Origin: Lycorma delicatula
Taxonomy: Eukaryota; Arthropoda; Insecta; Hemiptera; Fulgoridae
Assembly (NCBI RefSeq): GCF_047948215.1
Contig: NC_134458.1
Coordinates: 143,138,036 to 143,202,035, forward strand
Direction: 5' to 3'
Length of the DNA: 64,000 nt
Part shown: in pieces, positions 24,701 to 37,314 of the stretch
Position numbering within the stretch: the stretch's first letter is position 1
How the letters are laid out: each line of letters starts with the position of its first letter
Translations under genes and position numbers: made by a program
Notes under the pieces: generated by a model
Databases searched by the model: none
Told to the model about the DNA's origin: nothing
The model's input: the letters and a program-made list of their open reading frames with translations, nothing else

Positions 24701-25300
24701 TATGTCATTTAAGCACATTTTTGTTAAAAAATTACTGATTCTGATCAATTAAAACTGACAAAACATTTATAAATTTTCACATCTTTACTGTATTGTAATA
24801 GAATATTACAATATTTACATATGGTACTACGAATTAGAATGAATCTGTTGATATTTTTATTTATTACAATTATGAACAATATTAACATAATCAGTTGATT
24901 GTGAAAGTAGAACTAAACGTTTTGCTTTAAACCAGAACCATGATTCACATCAGGTGGATCTGGTATCAACGCTTAACAACTAAAAATCTTACTTTCACTT
25001 TTAAGTTTCATAGAAAATATATACATGTTTACTTGTTTCCATTTATTGCGATGTAGTAATTGTAATTAATGAAAATTTGGAGCTATAAAACAGCAATAAA
25101 GTGGTGTAACACTGCTACGTTAATAGTAAATAAACGTGGACAGTGCCACTCCACAGTAATACAGTTTATTAAAATTGAACAATTCAGTTCACTTTGGAAC
25201 GATTTTATAAATTTTCAACTTAGCTGAAATGGACTCCGAACCCAGTGACAGACTTTATTAGTTACTGCTGACCGAGCATGGAATCCGTAACAGGATAGTC
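24700..25300. repeat. Outlying copies of array blocks e and f
   Basis: About 24,780-24,920 carries the block-e signature (AATATTAACATAATCAGTTGATTGTGAAAG compared in pieces with 11,730-11,775). About 25,070-25,290 is block f, including its stem-loop and the downstream GAATCCGTAACAG / GAATCCATAACAG match. Same e-then-f order as in the main array. Confidence 0.65.
25101..25154. repeat. Block-f stem-loop, copy 3
   Basis: GTGGTGTAACACTGCTACGTT faces AACGTGGACAGTGCCACTCC plus AC across the loop aatagtaaat. Several arm positions differ from copy 1 in both strands at once, keeping the pairing. This is compatible with selection on structure but the sample is tiny. Confidence 0.7.
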
Positions 25301-26800
25301 GATTATATATATAATCCAAACAAACTTCTAAAAATTAGATTTTCTGATTTTTTTTTCAAAATTTTATTAACTAAAAATGGTTAAAAATTCACGTATTCAG
25401 AAATATCGTCCAAACACTTCTTATGAATATTATCTGTGAAATTTTTATTAAAAAACCCGTACTAAAAATAATGTATAAAATTAATTTTTATTGTAGTTTC
25501 AAAAAAATAAAGCTTTGTTTAAACAGAAGAACATAAGAACCTGTCAATTCTGTAGGTTGAAACAGTAAAAAATACAATTTTCAAATAATTCTTTGACTGC
25601 GCGATATGGACATTAAATAATGTACGTATAGCCTTTAAATACAATTGTATTTATTGCTAAGGGCAATTGCTAAGGGCTTTTCTCGAAAGTTGTTAAATTA
25701 AAAGTAATATTTAAATTAAAGTGTAAACCTTACAGCAACATAACATGACATGATTTTTTTTTACAGTTTTTAAAAACTTTAAAATTTTGAAGGTGTATTA
25801 TTTCTAATTTGTAATTGATCACTTAAAAGCAAACCTGAAAAATTGTTTTTTTCTTCATATTTTGATGTTGAACGATAAGTTAATGGTATAGAAATAAATT
25901 AAAAACTCTAGTGTAGCAGTACAATTTAATAAAGTAGAAAGTAAATTTTAAAATTAAATTTAAAGATATGTTTTTAACTGGTTTAACAGTAAATAGTTTA
26001 GTTTTAGTAATCGTTTGGTAAACCGGTTTTATAGCAAAACCATTAGCTCCGTAACTTTAGATACAATTACACACATAAGGTATGTAATTGTATCACTTTT
26101 TTCCAAACCAGTTTACGGTGTTTTCCCTCCAATTATGTTTATGGCGGGAAAAATTAACAAACTTGTGTTGCGCACGACTTCATTTCATACCCACCGTTGT
26201 AGTCTCATGTTAAAAATATTTTATATTTTATAATATTTCTCTGTTTACTCTCTTGATTAATTCCCCTTGCTCACACTTCCGACTAAATATAGAACCGCTA
26301 TTTGATTAGGTATTTTATATTTTATGAAGTTGTATCTGGGAAGTTCGCTCGTCAGACCAAAAGTTGATATTTTCACACAACTGTGATAATAATATATTTA
26401 TTATATTATCTTAGAAGATAATATAAATAATAGATATTTAATAAAAATAAATTTTATTAATAACTATATATCATTTATAAAAAACAATATAAATAGTATA
26501 TATTAATAAATATTTGTTATTTGGGTGACATCACTTCCTTGATAATTCTGAAATATTCAAATGAGGGTATTATTTTTGATTGGAGCAGAGTAGTTGGTAT
26601 TCAAATACAGTTCATAATTTTAATAGATGAATTAACAAGAATAAATAAACACAACTTTCGTATTATTAGACGTATTAAACAACTGCACAATGAAATGTCA
26701 TTTAAAAAAATAATAATAATAATAATAGTGGTCAATAATAAATTACAAAAGACACATACATAGTAAGCTTAATTATTTTTCTTTATTTATTTTTTTTTCT
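25301..26800. other. No gene seen
   Basis: AT-rich. It contains a small hairpin at about 26,059-26,096 (GATACAATTAC...GTAATTGTATC) and TA-rich tracts at 26,390-26,520. Frames of 70-80 codons here have chance-like composition. Confidence 0.5.
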
Positions 26801-26809
26801 TTTCAAATA

Positions 26810-27135
26810 GCCCATTTAGAGGGCAAGCTTAATCAACTTTTTAGCCCACGCTTCTTTCATTTTTCTAGAGTGGTGTTGATGGCTTCTTGAGTCCATTTTC
26901 TCCCTCTTCTACAAATGAGTTTTTTCCTCTCCTGAAACTCTAATTCCTGTATTGTTTTTCTGAATGTTGCTCTGTCTTTTAAAATTGTTTACTAGGTCAT
27001 TGTCTATTTCTTTAAGCCAGGTTATCTTGTGAGTGTTTAGTACGGCGAAGATCTGTTTTGTTAGTCTGGTGTTCTCCATTCTGTATATGTGTCCATAAAA
27101 TTGCAGTCTTCTTTTCCTGATCACATCTGTTATTT
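26810..27135 (-). pseudogene. LINE C-terminal remnant
   Basis: The minus strand reads IRKRRLQFYGHIYRMENTRLTKQIF, compared piecewise with the K/R-RRL-x-F-x-GH-x-x-RM...RLTKQIF block at the end of many arthropod endonuclease/reverse transcriptases. After a frame change it continues with NTTLEKMKEAWAKKLIKL-like sequence to about 26,815. Broken by at least one frameshift and a stop. It may belong to the same broad family as the 40-42 kb element, but the overlap is too small to tell. Confidence 0.75.
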
Positions 27136-27584
27136 TTTTTATTTATTGTTTTACTGTTAATTTATTTATTTTTTTTAAATTCATTGAGAAAGGGAGTAGC
27201 CTAATAGTTTGGAAGAATTTGAATTACTGATTTATACTGTATGATATTGTAATTATATAATTAAATTAATTGATTAAAATAAAAGTATACATGCAACTAT
27301 TTAATTTATTAAGAATTTATTATGATATTTTTTAAAAATAATTTTAACACTACTGCACTATTTGCAATCGGATTTGCATATGTATAAAATATTTTAAATA
27401 ATTTTTATTCATTATTTAAGATTAGATAAAAGAAATATCTTAAAAAGCTAATTTATTTCGTGATCTAAAACAATTTTTAACTCATTAATATGCAGGTAAC
27501 ATTTTATTAATGCTGCTAATTTTATTTTCCATTATTTATTTTTTAAAACAGAATTACATAAACATAATTTAGTTGTTATTAATT

Positions 27585-27730
27585 ATGATAACGATTATTA
27601 TTATATTTCTCCTAAGAACACTATGATTTCTATGTAGAGTACTGTTTAACTTTCTTAGTTTCATTCTTTTATTACATGTTGACACGTTTCGGAATAATTC
27701 CATTATTAAAACTTATTCTACTGGTACTTA
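27585..27730 (-). repeat. Penelope-like repeat arm, solo
   Basis: It matches the arms of the foldback at 52,621-52,943. On the minus strand it carries AATGGAATTATTCCGAAACG followed by ATGTAATAAAAGAATG. A GGAA/TTCC stem then CGAAACG is the arrangement known from Penelope-like terminal repeats. Only one arm is present. Confidence 0.65.
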
Positions 27731-28246
27731 TAAATTTTTGTTAGTCTGTATGAAGCGTTTAGCCACTAAATGAGTTTTGGTTACTAAGCCGCTGTTGTAG
27801 TAATATTAGTACTCAATATAGAAAACGAAATTTAGATTCTAACTCTTTTAAAAATAGTTAAATCATAGTTTTTTGTCTGAATTTTACATCAATATAATTA
27901 TGAAAGATATTCTTTTCATAAAAAGAATCGACTGATTTTAAATTATTAAAAGATTTACTCAAATTATTTTCATAAATGTAAAACATAAGTGTACATTTTA
28001 CTTGACTAATTTCCGCATATATCAATTTCTAATAGATTGAGATATATGAAAATGGTTACACATTTTCTGTTGTAAACGTTTTCCTTCATGTTTTATATGA
28101 TATGTTTTTTAGTATGTATTATCCATAGTTTGGTAAGAATGATTAACGTTTAAAATACCTGAAATAAATTTTTGCAACGGCTATTTGTAAGTGCTGACGT
28201 ATTTATAGATTGTTAAGTACAGTTGTAATTAATTAATTTATATATA

Positions 28247-28282
<36 letters not shown>

Positions 28283-31200
28283 AGAGAGAGAGAATGTGTG
28301 TGCCAAAGGTTTTTCTATATCTTTTTTCTAATCTTGAATTACTCTTATCTTTCGGCGAAAATATTAAAATCTGTAACCTTGTTTGTACAACGGGGGAATT
28401 ATAGTTTTTAAATAGTAACACCCAATATCCATTATGTTACACACGTTTTAAGGCTACCAAGACGAAATAGCATTCTAATAAGCTCCATTACAAAATGGTG
28501 AAGAAACATTCAAATTTCCCTAGTTCTTTAAGTTAAAATTCCAATTGAATATTTATTAAGTTAAAGTTTGTTTTGTTTTTAATTTATTTTGATTAAAATT
28601 GAGAAAACCGTTACATGTAATATCTTTTTACAAATGAAGGGAGGTTTTTAAATTACTTCAATTATTTTAATAAAAATCTGAAGGCAATAAGGTGATAAAT
28701 CGAAATATCGTTATGTAAAGAATGGAATAAAAATTATGTAGAGATTGGTATTAAAATAGCCTTTATTACTGGTGAATGGGAATTATGTTAAATAAAATAT
28801 TTTGTTACTTTAACACAATATTAATTTTACATGTTAATATTTCAGTACTTGTATTTTCAAGGGATCTGAAAACGTAAAAACCAATAGAAGGAAAGCAACA
28901 ATTCGAAAATTGAAACGGTAATGGTAAAGTTGTGACTCATTAATTTAAATTGTATTAGAAAAATATGTCAATATAGTTGTTATACTTTCTTGGCATTGGT
29001 TATTTATTCTAATATAGCGGGGAAAATAACGATACTTGAAAAAAAAATTTTAAAAATCGTTATTTGTTAACTTTTTTCTGCTTCCCCAAAATCACTTCTC
29101 AGAAATTTTTATTTTTTTACGTTTCTCATGTTAAATAGAATAAATTTTAAAAAATCCACTGTAAATGTACAAACAATAAAAATTTACCTAAGATTTCTTT
29201 TTTTCTACCGCGGAGGGGGGTAATTGTCATAAAATTTTATCGTAAGTTTATATTTAAAAGCTTGAATATACCTAAAAATTTTGAAAATTCAAAACATCGA
29301 TATCTTTAAACACATATCGGCTCCCCTAACCAAATATTGCCCCAAAGCATTTTTTTTGGTTCTTTGCTTTACATCTATGCCTAGGAAGATGTAAATAAAT
29401 TCATTTAAAAATGTACGAGTATAATAAATAAAAATATAACTTTTATATTTTGCGAGAAGGGGAGAATTGTAGAGTAAAATATATTTAAAAATGGTAAGAA
29501 AAGCATGTACGCGTGTATTACAGTTAACATAAGTGGATTTATGTTTGCAAAAATTGAGAAAATTGACCCCAAATAAACTGTCTACCCCACCCCTTGGAAA
29601 TATTGATCCCAAACTTTTACAAAAAAAAAATTTCCCAAAGCACACGAATATCTGTGCCAGATTTCTTCAAAATCGGCTCATCTAGTCAATAGTGATTAAG
29701 CTTCAAACATGTCAACACAACTACATACAAACGTACGTACGGATATTATTCACATAAGTGTTATTTAAATTCTATTCAAATCAAAAAAAATATTTATTTT
29801 TTCAAATATTAAGTAGAATTAAGTCCTCCTACAAATATATTATACTTGGACAAATGTTAAATTAAAATCAGGATTAAATAAGACAATACCATACTGCAGG
29901 TTTCAAATTTATTGATTCATCCGTCTTGAAAAAATGAAATTTGGCAAAGAAGAGCATATTTTGAAAAATACATACTCAGAAGTTAAATTTTTAATGCGTA
30001 TCTAAAATTGAATGGTTAAATTTTTAGAATAAACTTATCTTAATGATAAAAAAGTTTATTAATCGAGATTAAAAATTTAGTGGTTATTTTGAATAATAAA
30101 CATCGTTTTTAGGATCCAGAATTTTGTTATTTAGGTTGAATAAAATTATCTGTATACAAGATGTATAAGTTTTTGACAGGAAATCGTAAATAAAAGAAAA
30201 GCAGAGACAAAAAAGTTTTGAATATGTTACAATTGGAGAATATGGAAGTTTGTTAGCTAGATTATAGTATACATTAGAAAAGAAGTATACATTGAACAAT
30301 CTTGTATAAAGGACAGGTTTGATTGAACCGTTTATTAAGGCATTTGAATAATTAACTTTTTCTAAAAGAAATTTCTGGGTAAAATTAAAGTAGGACAAAG
30401 ATTGTAATATATGAGAAAATGTTTGAGGATGTAAAATTTATGAAATCTGTTAAGCCCGAGAGACTGGCACAGAGTAAAAAGGGATAACGATGTGCGTCAA
30501 TCAACTGGATAAAAATATATTTAATTAAATAAACTTAACTGTCTAAAAACAGTTATAAGTAGAAGAATAAGCAAAATAATTTGCTTCATTATGAAGTTAA
30601 GAAATGAAAGAGGTTTAATATTACTTTATTATTGTAATTGTAGGAACATATCCTAGTTTTTAAATGTAATTGCTATATCAGAAAATTTATTTTTAAAGTA
30701 ACTTTTATATCAAGGTAGAAACAAGATTTTTTTTATACTTTCTAATAAAAATTAATTAGGCTATTGCAAAATTATTGTAAATATCTATAGACTTATCTAT
30801 TATATGGTAAATTTTTAACACCAGAAATCTGTATAGTGCTACTAAATTGATAGAACATCGGTTTTTATGTAAAAAATTTGAAGTTTGGAATATGTACTTG
30901 TCATGAATTAAATGATTTATTTTGTGTTTGTCAATAAATAATTTGTAAATTTCGGAATACACTTGTAAATAAAGGATTATGTTACTTATTGCAGTTAGTT
31001 AATGTTAATTATTGCCAAAGCTAATATATCTGGAGTAAACAGAGATGTAAATCAGAATTAATTTTATCAAGTGTTTTCAAACAGGGATATGTAATGTTTT
31101 AATTTCCTCTGAGTTAAAATATTTTTTATTGGACGGGGCCTGATGAAATCGTAGACATCTTGGGCCAACTTTAAACTTTAAACTAATCTTTAACTATTTA

Positions 31201-31530
31201 ATCAAACGTTTTGAAATTTGCATGTGTTTATATACTATTCAGATGGTGCAATTTTTTTAAATAACCAATTTAAATCGATTATTTTTCCATTTAAACAATT
31301 TGATAGAACTTATTTGGTTTATTAGATATGTTTACGAATTTATATGTATGAAGTTTCTGAGATGATTTTTCGATTCAATTTTAATAATCTACCATGCAAT
31401 AATAAATATGTATAGCTTAGGTGAATAATGTAAGTATACTATTCTTTTGAATATTTCCGAATTAAATTTAAATTAGTCGCTTTTTACGTTGATGTACATG
31501 AGGAAAGATACGTTAAAATGAATTAAAAAT
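27731..31530. other. No gene seen; microsatellite and degraded repeat
   Basis: A (TA)n then (GA)n microsatellite lies at about 28,242-28,296. Around 29,040-29,760 is a degraded dispersed repeat ending in a stretch like AAAATCGGCTCATCTAG, a tail style also seen near 36,340 and 37,470. The remainder is AT-rich with chance frames only. Confidence 0.5.
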
Positions 31531-31538
31531 TTAACACT

Positions 31539-31655
31539 AATTCTGTGCTACTGTACCGGTAGAGGCATCTTTTAAAAAGAAAGGAAATTCTTCCTCTGGA
31601 GACAATTCTGTTAATGCTGGCTTATGCATCAAGTATTTATTGAACTTAAGGAATA
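31539..31655 (+). pseudogene. hAT transposase C-terminal (dimerisation) remnant
   Basis: The plus frame reads FCATVPVEASFKKKGNSSSG then VNAGLCIKYLLNLR before a stop. ZBED-type hAT transposases end with a block of the form CA-x-x-PVEASFS-x-x-GN...R...L-x-x-L-CLK-x-WL. Only this last block is present and it has lost residues, so it is an isolated relic. It is exactly the part missing from the hAT pseudogene at 15,951, but lies 14 kb away. Confidence 0.5.
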
Positions 31656-32539
31656 ATTCTAGATGAGATGTTTGTTGGAGCTAACGAGTTAATTAGCCTT
31701 ACTTATATCTTCCTTTTAAGTGTTAAGACATTAGAAGGACTGTTGTTGAAACCATTATTATGGAATTTTGAAAGGTTATTTAAAACTAATAAACTGAGCA
31801 ATTGTTAGACAATGAAGATGTGTTACGACAATCGAATATTGCTATTGAAATTCGAATATTTCATTATTCTATAAAAAAATTTACACGTGAAGCCAATTTA
31901 AAAATCATTTCATATTTGTAATATATATGTATCATTCAAAGGTTTATTGTAAATTGACCATTAATAAATTAAATTTGTATTAAAATTTAAAACTGTATAA
32001 TCATTTCAATTCAAATTGAACACTCAGATAGCATCTGAATTTTGAATGACTGGCTCCGCCCGTTTATATCGTTAGACACCCTAACATACATTTTTTCTTA
32101 TTAGTGAAGTAGATACTTTATTCCATACGCTGTCTCATACTAGTTTAAATGTATATGTAAATAAATATGGTCTAATTTTACTGAAAATTAAATGTTGAAC
32201 GCGTACGAATTTCATCCAATAAAATATAATTTGACAAAACTAATATTATTAAAGAATTGTTAATGTTACATGAAGCCAATTTAAAACTTAAAACTTGATG
32301 AAAAAAACTAATTTTACTTATTTTTCCATAAAGAATATCACTTTTAACTTTAGTACTGATTTTAATTAATATATTTCTATCAGATTTTGATGTTTGAAGA
32401 GAGATGAAAAACAAAATTTCCTTTGAATACATTTTTATAGGACCTTTCTTAATTTTTGTAGAAGCTACCACTTTTACAATTTACTTACATAGTTTTAAAA
32501 CACGCTATATAGTAATTTTGCCCGTTGGTATGATTATAC

Positions 32540-32970
32540 AATAAATGATTAAATTATAAAACCCACTTGCTAACAATCTTTTAATGCGTCCTAGCGCTTT
32601 TGGAAACGAACTCCATCTTCAGGAAAGTAATATTTTTTCTATTAACTAAACCTTTTTCTTCATGAGTAGAATTGTTATGTAAAGTTTGTAAAATATAGTA
32701 AGGTGGTCGTCATGTGTTAATTGCGTCGACTTAACGTCCTGTCATAATGACAGATAACGGTGGAGACATTCATTATGACAGGACGTTAGGGCGACGCAAT
32801 TTTAATGAAGCTCACCTTTATATATTTTACAAACTTTACACAACAATTCTACTCATGACGACAAAGTTTTAGCTAAAAAAAATAAGTTGCTGAAGATGGA
32901 ATTCGTTTACAAAAGCGCTAGGATGCATTAAAAGATTGTTGGTAAGTGGGATTTATATTCTAATTATTCA
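32540..32970. mobile_element. Foldback element 1 (Penelope-like arms)
   Basis: Two arms of roughly 195 bases face each other around a short loop near 32,753-32,770. Outer part: CCACTTGCTAACAATCTTTT facing AAAGATTGTTGGTAAGTGG. Inner part: AACGTCCTGTCATAATGA facing TCATTATGACAGGACGTT. Both arms carry a CTGAAGATGGA...AAAAGCGCTAGGA motif (32,594-32,622 minus; 32,890-32,918 plus). No coding capacity; non-autonomous. Confidence 0.85.
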
Positions 32971-33575
32971 CTCTATATACGATATATGTATTTCTAATAA
33001 TAACAATATGATATTTTCAATAGGTACTTACCTGACAGAAATCCTTGAAGACCAAATACTGAAATACATGGATTTTTCGTGTTTTGTATGGAATTCAAAA
33101 TGACAATAATTAAAACTGAAGTTTTTAAAATAATCAAGTAATTATTTATTAAAATTTATTTTATTTAGTGAAATTAATTAACATAAACTATTCTCTAATA
33201 ATGGTGTTAATTTGTATAAGTTATTAAATAATTTAATAGTAAATATTATGAATACTTGAAACTAAGTAATTTACTTAACTTAAACTGATAACGTTCTAAG
33301 TTTCTATTATTCTTACAAAAATTATATTTTACAGAACTATGCGATAAATATACAAATAAATAATTATTATAAACTGCAATATATTACATCAAACATTCTT
33401 ATTATTTATAGAATATATTAATTAATTAATTTAAAGTAAAACAAAAGCATAATTTACTGTATTTACAATTAGATTTTAAACTTAATATTTATTAAAAAAA
33501 AATAATAATTATAATTTTACAGAAACTTTACCATTTAAGTGTAATTTTTTCTTACTAAATTAAAACATTTTATTT

Positions 33576-33680
33576 TTAAAGTTCATATCGTTCTTTTAGT
33601 GGGACTAATTCTATTCCATTTCCAGTTAATCTTGAATTAACACATATACCATCATTAGACCAATTAGCAGCGTCATTCAC
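33576..33680 (-). CDS. Candidate terminal coding exon
   Basis: On the minus strand the acceptor GTTTTTACAG (boundary 33,680/33,681) opens a frame of 34 codons: VNDAANWSNDGICVN, then SRLTGNGIELVPLKERYEL and TAA. The other two phases stop within four codons, so only phase 0 is open. An AATAAA lies at 33,569-33,574, overlapping the stop region, with further AT-rich 3' sequence below. Same strand as, and downstream of, the receptor exon at 55,561. Its entry phase (0) does not match the exit phase (1) of the exon at 46,113. Either an exon between them was missed, or this belongs to another gene, or the receptor would end two codons into this exon. Protein not recognised. Confidence 0.5.
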   Translation of the reverse strand: MNDAANWSNDGICVNSRLTGNGIELVPLKERYEL

Positions 33681-36429
33681 CTGTAAAAACACAACATATC
33701 TATATTTTATTACCTTAAAAAAATAATCTTTTAAAATTAACTTATAAAACAGCTGCTTCTAATAGTGAGAGTTGAAATTATGTTTTACTCTTAATTTTTT
33801 TTTTTTTAATATTTAAATATTATATTGAGAATGTGGATTTTTACGTGACTATTCAGAAGGGTTTTTGTATTACAAAAATGCTTTTCATATATTTTACTCT
33901 CTATTTTTACCAGAATTAATTATATTTTCGGGTATCCTATAACCTGTATTGGAGATGTTAATTATGGATCAGTTATCAGCCGTAACAAATATTGAGAACG
34001 AAAGAAATGGCTCTTGTTTGCTGTCTTCCAGAAAACTTCTCGGTGCCGTCGAACCTAGCTGACTTTACGTGATTTGAGTTTGAACTGCATCAACCGAGTG
34101 TTACCCATCAATTCATTATTTCAATTCGTTCAATTTTATTTTATATTCTTTAGTTATAAATTTTAGTTTGAATTTAATTTTTTCTGTTTGTTTTCATCGT
34201 TTCTTTTGTTATTAATCCATATGATTGTTTTTGTTTTGTGTTGAACTACCACTGGCACTGTTTTCTGATTTAACTTTATATATGTACTTACATTAAATGT
34301 TCTGTATAGAGATATTAGTATGTAATCTTTGAGGAGCTTCGACGGAAGCCTCTCTCTACATGATTGTATGTGATCGTGTTTACTTGTTTTCCCTAATATT
34401 GCAACTGATTGTAAATTTTATTTTGAGACAAAAAACCAGTTTACTTAAATACTTCCAAGCCGACTACATAAATTTAGTGTCACGTACATAAATTTACACT
34501 CGCATACTCGATATAGATTTAATCAAATTAAAATCAGATTCTTTTTTTTTGTTCACTATTTAGTTATATTTTAAGTTGTGTTTCTCGGACAGGAGGGATA
34601 TATTGCCTTTCCCAGGGCACAAACAATTTTCAGTTACTAGAACAAATTTAATAAAACTTTTTAAGTTTAATACACAGCTCACACATCTTTTTCAAAAAGT
34701 TATTAAAATAAAAAAAAATTGTTTGGTATCACCATTTACTCTTTGCGTTCTTATGATTTTTTCTATTAGTAGTGTTAATTTAATGGAAATTACAAATAGT
34801 ATAAATATTATAAAAATGCGCGACGTAATCTATTTATTCTTTACTAAAACTCAAAACATTTTTTAAGCAAATTAAAATTATATTTTATATAATTCTGGAC
34901 TTTTAGACTTGGTTTAACTTTTCCCAAACAAAACACAGAGATAGGGAAAGAGTTTTATACGTAATTATTCTTTCAAAGCAAGGGTTGTAGTATTTTTTTA
35001 AAAGTATATGTGTGTTAAAGTTAATTGCCTTGTTAAACCAAAAAATGTATTTGTAAAATTTAATTTAAATTACTTCAGAGTTTCATTGGCATTATTCTCA
35101 GTTAACCGCAATGGCCAGCAAATCTGATTCAAAAATTGAAATTTTGTTTTCCCGTAATCTAAAAATTGGTGAGATTAATATTTTTATTTATTAAAAATAA
35201 AAGATCTTTAATCTGATACGAATGGTTATTACTATTACCATTTTATTTTTACTACTATTTTCTTTTTTTTATTACTTCAAATCTTCATTGCAAACAGCTT
35301 AACGCTCAGTTTGTTATTCATCGTTGTTACACTTCATTTATTTTCTTACTTTTATTAAGATACAATTTTCGAAGATAATTTTTTCGTTTAAATACATATT
35401 AAATTTAAAAAGTTTATGAAATCGAACATCAAAAACGCCACTCAAAAATGAAAAAAAAAAAATGAAACAAATAATTTATGTCTTATTTAAATTATGCCAA
35501 ATTACATTTTAGTAATTAGAGAGAGACTAATTTATTATTTATTTTTATTTGTGCCAAGTTTAAAAGATTATAATTTGAAGAAGTATTATTATTTTTTAAT
35601 ATTAAGTGTGATATTGTTTCAAACTCGGTTTTGTGTTTAATTAAATAATTTTGTTTAAATCTACTTTTGCGTTTGGCATTTAATAAAAACTCGAGAAACA
35701 GGACTCAGCCTTAGATAAACTGAAGAGAAAAATTAAGTGGAACATTAAATTATGTAAAAACCCAAGTAAAGAATTATATAAAAACGAATTCTACTAAATT
35801 TTTTACAATTTTGATTTACGAGGCCCATGGTATCTCTCTACTTCCTTGATCAATTGTAACTAAAATTAAATCACATCCATAAATCATCAAATAAAATTTT
35901 ATGAAAATTAGTAAATCCAGTGTGAAAATTGATACCTTAACCGGCTTTATTACAGCCGATAAAACGGTAACTGATGAAAAAAATTAGGCTCATTACCCCT
36001 ACCGAAACTTCCTTGAATTTACTTTCCCAAATATAATAATAAAGTTACATGTTGATGAAGATGGATTCAACTAATTAGAACTAGAATCTGATTTTGAGTG
36101 TAGAAACGAAAGAGAAATTTTATCACCCCTCCTTTATAGTCTTTAATGAGAACAAACATCATCAGAAATAACCTTAGCTATCTTAGGGAAATTAAATATG
36201 TAAAAGGTTTAATTAACCTTTAAAAGTAAAATTTTAAGATATGAGAGCCATAAGGTCCGTATCTCCCTGCCATCTTGACTGGTTAAAATTAAACGACAAT
36301 ATTTTCCAAAAATAACGAAAAAAGTGTGCTCGTTATGCCAAATTTCATCCAAATCACCGTATTCAGTCAGAAGATATCAAGCAAAATTCGGGCTAACATA
36401 TATACATTCATCGTATGTACTGGGGATAG
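33681..36429. other. No gene seen; presumed intron if the exon at 33,576 is real
   Basis: Mostly AT-rich. A less AT-rich patch at 33,950-34,110 has a minus-strand stretch with an acceptor-like CAG but no convincing donor. At 35,940-36,420 lies a degraded dispersed repeat (CCGGCTTTATTACAGCCG start; AAATTTCATCCAAATCACCG tail). Confidence 0.45.
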
Positions 36430-36595
36430 TTTTCTTTTTCTGTTTGGCCTTCGGAGCCACCAAAATGTAATACTTTAGAGGATGAATGAGGATCTGTAAA
36501 AAAGTAACAACCTTTAATGGAATTGAACCTTAGAACTCTCGACCCCCCAAATCAGCTGATTTGCGAAGGCGAGTTTACACTATACCAACCCGGTG
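36430..36595 (-). repeat. tRNA-derived SINE with A and B boxes
   Basis: On the minus strand a tRNA-like head begins near 36,595. An A-box-like GGTTGGTATAGTGTAAAC (36,590-36,573) and a B box GGTTCAATTCC (36,529-36,519) are RNA polymerase III internal promoter elements. The palindrome AAATCAGCTGATTT (36,549-36,562) sits where the anticodon region would be. The downstream AGTAAAGG-TGTTAC-T match links it to the copies at 56,425 and 6,225. The middle of the body is deleted here, leaving head and tail. Confidence 0.75.
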
Positions 36596-37314
36596 TTTTG
36601 ATTGAACATCTAGATATATTTTTCTGAAATTTTCTAAATTTTTTTTTGTTAAATTGATTCATGAAACACGAAGACCTGTGAAATTTGACCCAACTAGCAT
36701 AATTTCCCTTATATAGTGCACCTTATATTTTATAATGCAGTACGTATATCTATTTATTCAGGAAAGTAAAAAATTGATTAATTTTTTAAAACTAATTTTA
36801 TTCAAATTTAATTGAAATTGAAATTGTTTAGATTAATTTAATTTTGTTTTTGTTTTGTAGAGTAACTAGTGACCATTTCTCCTTTAAATATATTTATTTA
36901 TAAAAAATAGAAAAAAATCTGGCAATGTATTGCTGACTTTGTGTACTATTAAAAATAAAAATTAAAAGAGTTAGAGCCAAAAATGAAATAAACACAATAT
37001 ATATTTTGTAGAGTTGGAGAATAAATTGTAGGATAAGTTTTTTTTAATAATCACTTATAGGTTAAGCATATCAAATAAAGGCTATAATAAGAAAAATAAA
37101 ACTTACAAAAAACGTTTCTGCATTTTAAGTCTATAATTTAAAAAAAAAATTGTTGGTATTTCTTGATAACTCTAGATATGAAGTATAAACCTTCAAAAAA
37201 AATTTTCAAACTATTTAAACCGAAGGAACATAGAGCAAAAGAACAAAAATCATTTATTTCAATTATATTGGTAGGGTAAATTTTTTGAGACGTTTTTCGT
37301 ATTATTTATTTATT

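Noticed and set aside
29289..30398. Minus-strand frames of 118 and 104 codons
   Set aside because: Composition is dominated by Phe/Ile/Tyr/Asn/Lys as expected from random AT-rich DNA; no motif, no splice context and no similarity I recognise.
33990..34090. Possible missing exon (acceptor-like CAG, reading ARFDGTEKFSGRQQTRA) between the receptor candidates
   Set aside because: The only donor giving the right length is poor, and no conservation can be tested here.
36519..36595. Functional tRNA gene
   Set aside because: A and B boxes are present but the cloverleaf cannot be completed and the sequence continues into a SINE body.
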